In this document: in pieces, positions 7,601 to 13,218 of the stretch
Position numbering within the stretch: the stretch's first letter is position 1
How the letters are laid out: every line of letters starts with the position of its first letter
Assembly: GCA_039194665.1 (NCBI GenBank)
Contig: JBCCVW010000103.1
Coordinates: forward strand, 1-15,428
Source: JABSQH01 sp039194665
Lineage (GTDB): Bacteria; Actinomycetota; Acidimicrobiia; Acidimicrobiales; Ilumatobacteraceae
Reading direction: 5' to 3'
DNA length: 15,428 bases
Position numbers and translations under genes: made by a program
The notes under the pieces: generated by a model
Database searches by the model: none
Seen by the model: only the letters and a program-made list of their open reading frames with translations
What the model was told of the DNA's origin: nothing

Positions 7601-9294
7601 TCCCGCGGGTCGTCGACAAGTTCAAGCAGCTCGAAGCCGAGTTGGACAACACCGTGAAGATCCACGCCGGCGACGCGATCACCGGCACGCTCTTCTACAC
7701 CCTGTTCCAGGGCGAAGCCGACGCCGCGATGATGAACCATGTCTGCTTCGACATGTTCGCCCTCGGCAACCACGAGTTCGACGATGGCGACGAACAACTG
7801 GCCAACGGATTCCTCACCGACTTGGCGGACCCGAGCGACGACTGCCCCGACACCGCAGTGCTCGGTGCGAACGTCGTCCCACAGATCGGGACGCCACTCG
7901 CGCCCGTGGCTCAGGACGACTTCATCCAGCCGTACGTGGTGAAGGAGTACGACGGACAGCGGGTCGGCTTCATCGGCATCGACATCGCCCAGAAGACCCA
8001 GGTGTCGTCGCAGCCACTCGACACCACCGAGTTTCGCGACGAGGTCGAGACCGCGCAGTTCTACGTCGACGAGCTTGCCGCGATGGGTATTCACAACGTC
8101 GTGCTCGTCACCCACCAGGGGTATCAGAACGACATCGCACTGGCCTCGCAGGTCACCGGAGTCGACGCCATCGTCGGCGCCGACAGCCACAGCCTGCTCG
8201 GCGACTTCGAGGATCTCGGGTTCGACAGCGAAGGGGACTATCCGACGCTGGCGACCAACGCCGACGGTGAGCGGGTGTGCATCGTGCAGGCGTGGCAATA
8301 CAGCCACGTGGTCGGCCAGATGGAGCTGACCCTGCGCGACGGCCGCACATCGTCGTGCCGAGGCACGCCGCACCTGCTGATCAACGACGACTTCGTCAAG
8401 CAGGTCGACGACCCCGAGGACGACGATCCCGATGAGACGATCGATGCACCCCTCACCGAGGAAGAGCGCGCCGAGGTGCTCGAGCTGTTCGATTCGGTCC
8501 CGGGCGCGGATATCGCCAACCCGGACACCGACGCGGCGACGCTGCTCGACGAGTTCGCCAAGGAGGTCGACGAGCTCTCCAAGGGAGAGGTCGCCACGGC
8601 CGGTGAGGCGTTGTGCCTCAACCGCCTGCCGGGCGACGATCGATCGGTCGGGACAACCGGTTGCGCCCCCGACACCGAGGCTGCATCGGGCGCTCAAGCC
8701 GATGTGAATGGCGGCTTCATTCAGCAGATCGTGACCGATGCGTTCCTCGCTCGGGCGTTCCGCGCCGACATGGCGATCCAGAACGCGGGTGGTGTGCGGA
8801 TTCCGATCCCGGCTGGTCCGATCACGATCGGCGACGTGTACACCCTGTTGCCGTTCAGCAACACGTTGGTCGAGTTGACGCTCACCGGTCAGGAGATCAG
8901 TGATGTGCTCGAGCAGGCGATCGAGAACTTCCTCGACGACGGCGGATCGACCGGTTCGTATCCCTACGGCTCGGGCGTCCGCTACGACGTCGATCTGAGT
9001 GATGCGACCGACCGGGTGCAGAACATCGAAGTCAAGGACCGCAACACGGGCGTGTGGAGTGCGCTCGATCTGACCAAGACCGACTATGTCGTGGTGACCA
9101 ACAGCTTCATCGCCAGCGGTCGCGACGGCTACGACGCCTTCGGCACGGCGTTCGACGAGGGCCGAGTCGTCGACACCTTCATCAACTACGCCCAAGGCCT
9201 GTTCGACTACTTCGAACAGGATCTCGGCGGCGGCACGGTGGTGGTTCCGGCGCCCGAGGACTTCTCCACCCAGAGCTTCAACCCCGGATCCTGA
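4627..9294 (+). CDS. Exported multidomain protein: choice-of-anchor I domain, three VVDSR modules, 5'-nucleotidase/metallophosphatase
   Basis: A 1555-residue secreted protein. Residues 1-33 are a signal peptide (RQR, hydrophobic 10-25, VVA before the likely cut). Residues 42-555 form a propeller-like choice-of-anchor I domain with YQPDTIASW (near 328), ANEGDARDY (347-355), DGRSDNKGPEPE (449-460) and VANEVSSTTTVWEL (537-550). Residues 559-948 hold three related modules, annotated separately. From 953 a UshA-type metallophosphatase carries NDHHSH (D962, H964), GDA (D1016), GNHEFD (N1048, H1049, D1052), THQG (H1163) and GADSHS (D1186, H1188). An acidic linker (about 1262-1290) leads to the 5'-nucleotidase C-terminal domain with NAGGVR (1386-1391) and SGRDGYDAF (1497-1505). 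It probably releases phosphate from extracellular nucleotides. It ends without LPXTG, a terminal helix or other anchor. Upstream of the ATG no Shine-Dalgarno is seen; GTG four codons later is an alternative start. Confidence 0.93.
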   Translation: MSPAVIRQRVVPVIATALAAGVLVATPTTPVVAGAPPEAPMLRGGATLTPLGTYDAGEFEGGAEIVKVDPASNRAFVTNSEENTVDILDLAEPTAPSLVSQIDLSGLGDGPNSVDVYDGTVAVAVEVDPTETPGVSAVIPNPGVVGFFDIDGAPLGDVAVGVLPDMLTFTPDGTTVLVAIEAEPICGVDLGGDENEDIANAVDPVGGVSIIDVSSGDFSSLTSTLADFTAFDAPGALDDMVRVFWPGSLPSQDLEPEFISLSPDGATAYVSLQENNALGVLDVEAGEFTAVVPLGYKDHSQPGNELDPSDRDDPAVPQIANWPVHGMYQPDTIASWEHEGGVYTATANEGDARDYDCYSEEERIDDLDLGGDLDPALQDDDQLGRLQTTTATPTANPATELFSYGARSFSIWDAEGNLVWDSGAQLESHVADAFAPFHNSEENSTDEFDGRSDNKGPEPEALAIGNAFGRNYAFVGLERVGGIALFDVTDPMAPVFESYVHPGIDGSTGPGSNDVSPEGMEFVPASESPTGTPLLVVANEVSSTTTVWELSGPTHVDSAVERVVDSRGNGVAPILDGKLTPNQPAEIDVADLFAASAEEAVTSRRPFPAPAPGEAGGYVFNLTATEGEGRGFASMFPCAAGFDTTSNVNFPGEDTGSRGSSAALVVASPDDAGKICVQSNRAVHVVADFAGWLPRGQGFVEQDPFRLLDLRDGTGAAAVPAGKLTNGTEVTVQVAGLGGLPESGISAVALNLVGTGADAPGWLAAYSCAAGYDGTSTLNYLEEQSRANFAIVPVDPDGSFCLQANKPVFAVADVLGYFSSDSGLASSAIERIVDSRIDGRSTTRSIVGKLQPGVVSQFDANELDLGAGTMALAINLTSTEGEQPGWLAIYACEDGRNSTSNLNFQTDQSTANAVIVPLPSDGQLCVEANKATHVVIDLIGGFELRGFTRSDPLTLNLLHINDHHSHLQPDGGFGVDLGIGVSGEVEFSLGGFPRVVDKFKQLEAELDNTVKIHAGDAITGTLFYTLFQGEADAAMMNHVCFDMFALGNHEFDDGDEQLANGFLTDLADPSDDCPDTAVLGANVVPQIGTPLAPVAQDDFIQPYVVKEYDGQRVGFIGIDIAQKTQVSSQPLDTTEFRDEVETAQFYVDELAAMGIHNVVLVTHQGYQNDIALASQVTGVDAIVGADSHSLLGDFEDLGFDSEGDYPTLATNADGERVCIVQAWQYSHVVGQMELTLRDGRTSSCRGTPHLLINDDFVKQVDDPEDDDPDETIDAPLTEEERAEVLELFDSVPGADIANPDTDAATLLDEFAKEVDELSKGEVATAGEALCLNRLPGDDRSVGTTGCAPDTEAASGAQADVNGGFIQQIVTDAFLARAFRADMAIQNAGGVRIPIPAGPITIGDVYTLLPFSNTLVELTLTGQEISDVLEQAIENFLDDGGSTGSYPYGSGVRYDVDLSDATDRVQNIEVKDRNTGVWSALDLTKTDYVVVTNSFIASGRDGYDAFGTAFDEGRVVDTFINYAQGLFDYFEQDLGGGTVVVPAPEDFSTQSFNPGS
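6301..7470 (+). repeat. Three diverged VVDSR-type modules within the 1555-residue protein
   Basis: Three copies of a module of about 120-140 residues: opening VVDSR (563-567), LLDLR (707-711) and IVDSR (832-836). Each continues with a NLT-TEGE or NLVGTG strand, then a Cys in FPC/YSC/YAC followed by T/S-rich SNVNF/STLNY/SNLNF, and closes with I/F/L-C, an aromatic-poor strand and a D-x-x-G turn before a W/YF/GF end. Cys pairs are C638/C676, C768/C801 and C892/C925, consistent with one disulfide per module. Similar modules recur in secreted actinobacterial proteins, probably as cell-surface or matrix-binding domains. The DNA copies are too diverged to recombine readily. Confidence 0.7.
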
Positions 9295-9299
9295 TCGCT

Positions 9300-9333
9300 G
9301 GTCTCGGTCGGGCAGCGTGGCCCGGCCGAGACC
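9300..9333. terminator. Strong hairpin, probable terminator of the exported nucleotidase gene
   Basis: GGTCTCGGTCGGGC (9300-9313) pairs with GCCCGGCCGAGACC (9320-9333) over 14 positions, one of them a T-G wobble, closing a 6-nt AGCGTG loop. It begins 5 nt after the TGA of the upstream gene. No T-tract follows, as is common for terminators in GC-rich actinobacteria. Confidence 0.75.
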
Positions 9334-9337
9334 ACGG

Positions 9338-9376
9338 GACATCTGGCGACATCTGGTGCCTGACACCAGATGTCGC
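9338..9376. terminator. Second hairpin with 13-bp perfect arms plus a tandem duplication; convergent terminator or REP-like palindrome
   Basis: GCGACATCTGGTG (9346-9358) and CACCAGATGTCGC (9364-9376) are perfect inverted copies around the loop CCTGA. GACATCTGG also occurs immediately before, at 9338-9346, repeated at 9348-9356 with a 10-bp period, so either copy could pair with the 3' arm. The element abuts the stop codon (9380-9378) of the convergent minus-strand gene and is symmetric, so it can act in both directions. The core GGTGCCTGACACC looks like an extragenic palindrome that could recur in the genome. Confidence 0.7.
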
Positions 9377-9377
9377 G

Positions 9378-10145
9378 CTAGTCCGGATCGGGTGACTGTT
9401 GGGCGGCGTTGGGGGTCTCCTGCCATGAGGCGGGGACATTGCCGTACGCCGGGAAGCCGCCACCGTCTTTGAGCATCCGCGCGGTGTGCATCAGGTTCCA
9501 CGACATGAACGTCGTGTTGCGCATTGTGAACTCGTTGTCGTAGCCAGCGGGCGTTCCGCCGCCATCTGGGATGTCGCCGTAGCTTGCGCCCGGCCCAGCT
9601 TCGCCGATCCACCCGCAGTCGGCCTGGGGCGGGATGGTGTAGCCGATGTGCTGCAACGCGTAGAGCACGTCGCGGGCGCACGCCTTGACGCCGTCCTCGT
9701 TGCCGGTGACCACACAGCCGGCCGTCTTGCCGTAGTACGCCCACTGCCCTTTGTCGTTGAACTCGCCGGAGTACGCGTACATCCGCTCGATCGCCAAGGT
9801 GGCCACGCTCGACTTGGCACCCAGCCAGATCGGAGTGCCCAGCACGAAGATGTCGGCGGCGAAGATCCGTTCCTGGATCGCCGGCCACTCGTCGCGCTGG
9901 CCGTATTGCTCGCCGGCGTCTTCCACCATGCCGATGCCCACGAAGTGGTCGCGCATGTGGATCATGTCGACCGACACGCCCTGGCTGCTCAAGATCCCGG
10001 CAGCACGGCGCATCAACCGCATCGTGTGCGAGTGCGCGGCGTCAGCCGAGAGCGAGGTGTTGAGGAGGACCGCCGAGAGGTCGTCGTACCGGGCAGGTGA
10101 TGCGGAGTTCACGGCGCGACAGCCTGGCACAGCGCTTGACCGCAC
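9378..10145 (-). CDS. NADPH-dependent FMN reductase / flavodoxin-fold protein
   Basis: A flavodoxin-like oxidoreductase of up to 255 residues that likely binds FMN and uses NAD(P)H. The first beta strand and phosphate loop are SAVLLNTSLSAD (24-35), the second FMN-contact loop is FVLGTPIWLGAKSS (100-113), and VVTGNEDG (145-152) is the third conserved loop. This layout matches actinobacterial FMN_red proteins, whose substrates (quinones, flavins, iron complexes) are mostly undetermined. The start is uncertain: GTG at 10145, 10130 or 10112 are all possible and none has a clear ribosome site; the fold begins near residue 23, so the shorter forms are equally acceptable. It is the last gene of the minus-strand run, 9 bp after the zinc-ribbon gene, and ends at the shared hairpin. 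No secretion signal or membrane segment is seen. Confidence 0.85.
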   Translation of the reverse strand: MRSSAVPGCRAVNSASPARYDDLSAVLLNTSLSADAAHSHTMRLMRRAAGILSSQGVSVDMIHMRDHFVGIGMVEDAGEQYGQRDEWPAIQERIFAADIFVLGTPIWLGAKSSVATLAIERMYAYSGEFNDKGQWAYYGKTAGCVVTGNEDGVKACARDVLYALQHIGYTIPPQADCGWIGEAGPGASYGDIPDGGGTPAGYDNEFTMRNTTFMSWNLMHTARMLKDGGGFPAYGNVPASWQETPNAAQQSPDPD

Positions 10146-10154
10146 AGCGGCGGA

Positions 10155-10352
10155 TCACATGAACAGATCGACAACCCGCCACCCGAGGTAGGCGACGAGG
10201 GCGACGATCATCAGCTTGAAGTGCCATGGGGCCTTTTCGTCGACGACCTCGTCGGTCTGCGTGTCGACGACCGCGTCACAGTTGGGACACGTACCGTCGT
10301 CATTCATCGCATTCGGCGTCCAGTACTTGGAGCACTCCTCACACCACGGCAT
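10155..10352 (-). CDS. Small zinc-ribbon protein with one C-terminal membrane helix
   Basis: A 65-residue protein. C4-x2-C7 and C22-x2-C25 form a four-Cys zinc ribbon (MPWCEECSKYW and TCPNCDAV). A short acidic linker (residues 30-40) leads to APWHFKLMIVALVAYLGWR, beginning a single membrane segment at about 46-64 that ends at the stop. The ribbon should face the cytoplasm if the helix inserts tail-first. Function is unknown; I recall similar small proteins with the same PWC...APWHFK pattern in actinobacteria, not checked. It lies 31 bp downstream of der and 9 bp upstream of the FMN reductase, so it is probably co-transcribed with both. The ATG lacks a good Shine-Dalgarno, but the Cys pattern and the conserved-looking ends make it a real gene. 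Confidence 0.85.
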   Translation of the reverse strand: MPWCEECSKYWTPNAMNDDGTCPNCDAVVDTQTDEVVDEKAPWHFKLMIVALVAYLGWRVVDLFM

Positions 10353-10383
10353 CAGAGCACCGGAACGTCAGAGAAGCAGGGCA

Positions 10384-11724
10384 TTAGTTGCGCTTGCGCA
10401 CCCGCAGTTTGATCGCCGTGGCCCCCAGGTCGAACTCCTCACGGATCACCCGTTCGAGGTAGCGCAGGTAGTGCGGCGGAACGGTGCGGTTGACGAACAG
10501 TGTGAAGGTCGGCGGCTCGGCAGCCCCCTGTACCGCGTACATCACGCGCACGCCGCCAGGACCAGGTTGGCGTTGCTGTGCATCGGCGATCACCCGGTTG
10601 ACGTCTTTGGTCGGCAGCCGCGTCTGGTACTGCTCGATGGAGTCGCGTAGCGCCGGCATGAGCTTGTTCAGGTTCCTGCCGGTCAACGCGGACACGCGTA
10701 GTACCGGAACGTCGCCGACGAACGCCAGTCGTCGCCGCAACTCCGTGAGTACCTCGTCGCGCCCGTCGGCGTCGAGCAGCTCCCACTTGTTCAACACCAG
10801 CAGGATCGGGCACCCGGCGGCATCGATCCGCTCGGCGAGTCGCTGGTCTTGTGCTGTGATGCCCACGGTGGCGTCGATCACCAGCAGCGCCACGTCGGCG
10901 TCGTCGATCGAGCGCAGCGCGCGCACCAGCGAGTAGTACTCGGCCGAGTCGTCGATCTTGGCCTTGCGCCGCATCCCCGCTGTGTCGATGAACACCACCG
11001 GGCCGTCGGGCGTGTCGACACGCGTGTCGATCGAGTCGCGCGTGGTCCCGGCGAGGTCGTGGACGACCGCCCGCTCCTCCCCCACCAGCTTGTTGAACAA
11101 GGTGCTCTTGCCCACGTTCGGCCGCCCGACGATGGCCACCCGAGGCACATCCTCATCGAGCTGCTCCCGATCCTCCGAAATCCTGTCGATTTCCTGCGCG
11201 TCATGCCGGATTTCGACAGGAGAATCGTGTTCGGCCGGCAGGCGTTCGACGACTTCGTCGAGTAGGTCGCCGGCGCGGCGACCGTGAAGAGCGCTGACCG
11301 GCACCGGTTCGCCAAGACCGAGTCCCATGAACTCCCACATCTCGTTCTCGCGACGCTCGTTGTCGGCCTTGTTGGCCACCACGATCACCGGGGCATCGAT
11401 CCGCCGCAGCCAGTTGGCGATGGCCTCGTCGTCGTCGGACACCCCGACCGCTGCGTCGACCACGAACAGGACCACGTCGGCGTGGCGGACGGCGGTTTCC
11501 ACCTGGCCGCTCACCTTCTCGTCGAGCACGTCGCCGCTCGGCATCCACCCGCCCGTGTCGACCACCGAGAACGGCACACCCAGCCATTCGGCGTCGATCG
11601 TCTTGCGGTCGCGCGTGACGCCGGGGCGGTCCTCCACGATCGCTTCCTGGCTGCCGAGGATTCGATTGAACAGCGTGCTCTTACCGACGTTCGGACGCCC
11701 AACGATCACCACGGTGCCCGTCAT
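10384..11724 (-). CDS. der: Ribosome assembly GTPase Der (EngA)
   Basis: An essential two-G-domain GTPase needed for maturation of the 50S ribosomal subunit. All signature motifs are intact in its 446 residues. Domain 1: GRPNVGKS (9-16), PGVTRD (34-39), DTGG (56-59), NKAD (118-121). Domain 2: GRPNVGKS (200-207), AGTTRD (225-230), DTAG (247-250), NKWE (312-315). The C-terminal KH-like domain (about 360-440) has the usual NRTVPPHYLRYLERVIRE run and a basic tail RVRKRN. The start is ATG 11724, fixed by GGAGGT 6 nt upstream and by domain 1 beginning at residue 5; the frame remains open upstream to 11841, but that part is the DUF512 reading frame shifted. Its ATG overlaps the DUF512 TGA as ATGA, indicating translational coupling. 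Confidence 0.98.
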   Translation of the reverse strand: MTGTVVIVGRPNVGKSTLFNRILGSQEAIVEDRPGVTRDRKTIDAEWLGVPFSVVDTGGWMPSGDVLDEKVSGQVETAVRHADVVLFVVDAAVGVSDDDEAIANWLRRIDAPVIVVANKADNERRENEMWEFMGLGLGEPVPVSALHGRRAGDLLDEVVERLPAEHDSPVEIRHDAQEIDRISEDREQLDEDVPRVAIVGRPNVGKSTLFNKLVGEERAVVHDLAGTTRDSIDTRVDTPDGPVVFIDTAGMRRKAKIDDSAEYYSLVRALRSIDDADVALLVIDATVGITAQDQRLAERIDAAGCPILLVLNKWELLDADGRDEVLTELRRRLAFVGDVPVLRVSALTGRNLNKLMPALRDSIEQYQTRLPTKDVNRVIADAQQRQPGPGGVRVMYAVQGAAEPPTFTLFVNRTVPPHYLRYLERVIREEFDLGATAIKLRVRKRN

Positions 11725-13169
11725 GCGGCCACCTCCAACGCAGCGCGCAGCGCGCGCCCGTCGGTCGACACGATCTCCACCGGGTGCGGCAGCTCGTCGA
11801 CCGCAACACCGTCGAGGAATCGCCCATCGTCGGAGAGACACACGTCGGGCAGCAGGTAGCGGTGCCCACCGGGCTGCTCGCCCAGGACCCGGGCCACGTC
11901 GGCGCCGGTCATCAAGCCGGTCACACCGGTATTCCCCCCGAAGAACTCGTTGTCGACCGGCAACACGCGCACGTCGCCGCGGGCCACTTCGGCCACGAGC
12001 GGTTCGATCACGCGCGCCCCGAGCGTGCCCGTGAGAATCCCCACCGGCGCTCGGCGACTGGGCCGCAGGGAGACCCCCACCGTCGCCGCACCTGTCGTAT
12101 TGACACCCGCAGCCGCATCATCGGGGTGCTGGCTGCCGCATGTCCGCAGCCCGGTGTAGGCGGCTGGGTTCGGCGGCGCGTCGACGGCGGCGAAGAACCC
12201 TCGGCGCACTCCGGTGACGTCGTCGACCTCACCACGAAACTCCGCCGCGAACGTTCTGGCCATCCCGATGCCGTCCTCGTGCATCGGAAACCCGTCGTAG
12301 GTCACGTCCTCGGGAAACGGTCGGTTGGCCATGAGGTAGTACTCGTCGGCGGCATACACCACCCGCCGGCCCAGCGTGTCGAGAAACACCTGTTGCCACT
12401 CGGCGATCAGATCGACGACCGCAGCTGCCTCGGATTGCGTGTGCGGCCGCATCGAGCTCGCCGGGTTGAATCGCGACACCCCGAGCGGCACCACCGCCAC
12501 CGCATCGAGCTCGGGATACTCATCGAGCACGCCGGCCATCGTGTCATCGAGTACGGCGCCGTCGTTCTGACCCGGACACACAACGATCTGCCCACGCACG
12601 GCGATGTCGTGATCGAGCAACGCCCGCAGCCAGCGCAAGCTCGTGGCGCCGCGCCGATTCTGCAGCATCTGCGCACGCACTTCGGGATCGGTGGCGTGGA
12701 TGCTGACGTGCAGTGGCGACAATCGCTCGGTGACGACCCGTTCGAGATCGGCCTCGGTGAACCGGGTCAAGGTGGTGAAGTTCCCGTACAGGAACGACAG
12801 CCGGTAGTCGTCGTCTTTCAAATACAGGCTGCGGCGCATACCTTTGGGCAGCTGGTAGATGAAACAGAACTCACAGTGGTTGTCGCACGTGCGCACGCGA
12901 TCGAACACGGCACTCGACACCTCGACCCCGAGCGGCGCCCCCGGTGCCTTCTCGATCGTGAAGTCGAGTTCGAGGCCGCCGCGCAGTACCTCGAGTTCCA
13001 CCAGCGGCTCATCGGTGGCGAACGTCCACTCGATCACGTCGCGCGGAACCTCACCGTTGACGCGCACGATCTCGTCGCCGGACACCACCCCCGCGGACGC
13101 GGCCGGTGAGTGGGCGGTGACCGCCACCACTGTCGGCGACAGCGAGGTACGAGGGGATGTGACCGACAT
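11721..13169 (-). CDS. DUF512-family protein with N-terminal PDZ and radical-SAM-like Fe-S motif
   Basis: A 482-residue protein of the family annotated as Fe-S oxidoreductase related to NifB/MoaA. Residues 10-62 resemble a PDZ domain (HSPAASAGVVSGDEIVRVNG). CDNHCEFC at 95-102 gives C95-x3-C99-x2-C102, the spacing of the radical-SAM 4Fe-4S site, followed by FIYQLPKGMRRSLYLKDDD and by barrel-like strands (HVSIHATDPEVR). The C-terminal DUF512 region includes DEYYLM and NEFFGGNTGVTG (near 405-417). The biochemical function has not, to my knowledge, been established. The gene commonly neighbours der in actinobacteria and clostridia, which suggests a link to ribosome or RNA maturation, but this is inference. 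ATG 13169 lacks a strong ribosome site; the closely placed TAGCCT suggests a very short leader. Confidence 0.9.
   Translation of the reverse strand: MSVTSPRTSLSPTVVAVTAHSPAASAGVVSGDEIVRVNGEVPRDVIEWTFATDEPLVELEVLRGGLELDFTIEKAPGAPLGVEVSSAVFDRVRTCDNHCEFCFIYQLPKGMRRSLYLKDDDYRLSFLYGNFTTLTRFTEADLERVVTERLSPLHVSIHATDPEVRAQMLQNRRGATSLRWLRALLDHDIAVRGQIVVCPGQNDGAVLDDTMAGVLDEYPELDAVAVVPLGVSRFNPASSMRPHTQSEAAAVVDLIAEWQQVFLDTLGRRVVYAADEYYLMANRPFPEDVTYDGFPMHEDGIGMARTFAAEFRGEVDDVTGVRRGFFAAVDAPPNPAAYTGLRTCGSQHPDDAAAGVNTTGAATVGVSLRPSRRAPVGILTGTLGARVIEPLVAEVARGDVRVLPVDNEFFGGNTGVTGLMTGADVARVLGEQPGGHRYLLPDVCLSDDGRFLDGVAVDELPHPVEIVSTDGRALRAALEVAA
11731..11736 (-). promoter_or_regulatory. Ribosome-binding site deciding the der start
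   Basis: GGAGGT on the minus strand, 6 nt before the der ATG at 11724. It lies within the last codons of the upstream DUF512 gene and supports the 446-residue form of Der over the 485-residue open frame. Confidence 0.8.
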
Positions 13170-13218
13170 GGCCGGGTCAGGCTACCGGTGGCCTCGCGAC
13201 GGTAGATTCGAGGGCGCA
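13170..13218. promoter_or_regulatory. Divergent dyad-symmetric promoter between the DUF512 operon and ispH
   Basis: CTACCG (13182-13187) and CGGTAG (13200-13205) form a perfect dyad with a 12-bp spacer. Each CGGTAG arm, read outward, begins a TANNNT -10-like hexamer: TAGATT (13203-13208) toward ispH, and TAGCCT (13184-13179) toward the DUF512 gene. Start codons lie 10 and 9 nt beyond, implying short or absent leaders; GAGGG (13210-13214) could still serve ispH. No -35 consensus is seen on either side. The symmetry could be an operator or simply two matched promoters. Confidence 0.45.

Noticed and set aside
7570..9888. 772-codon minus-strand open frame
   Set aside because: It runs through the two hairpins and into the FMN reductase gene in a different frame, and its product has no domain features.
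11725..11841. Longer Der start adding 39 residues
   Set aside because: The added residues are Arg/Ala-rich shadow translation of the DUF512 gene. ATG 11724 has GGAGGT at proper distance and starts right before the first G domain.
11784..13109. 441-codon plus-strand frame opposite the DUF512 gene
   Set aside because: His/Arg/Gly-rich shadow with no motif; the minus-strand protein has PDZ, CX3CX2C and DUF512 signatures.
12859..13218. Longer IspH frame adding 120 residues
   Set aside because: The added part is antisense to the DUF512 gene and crosses the divergent promoter. ATG 13219 gives the usual IspH length and begins just before the conserved first strand.
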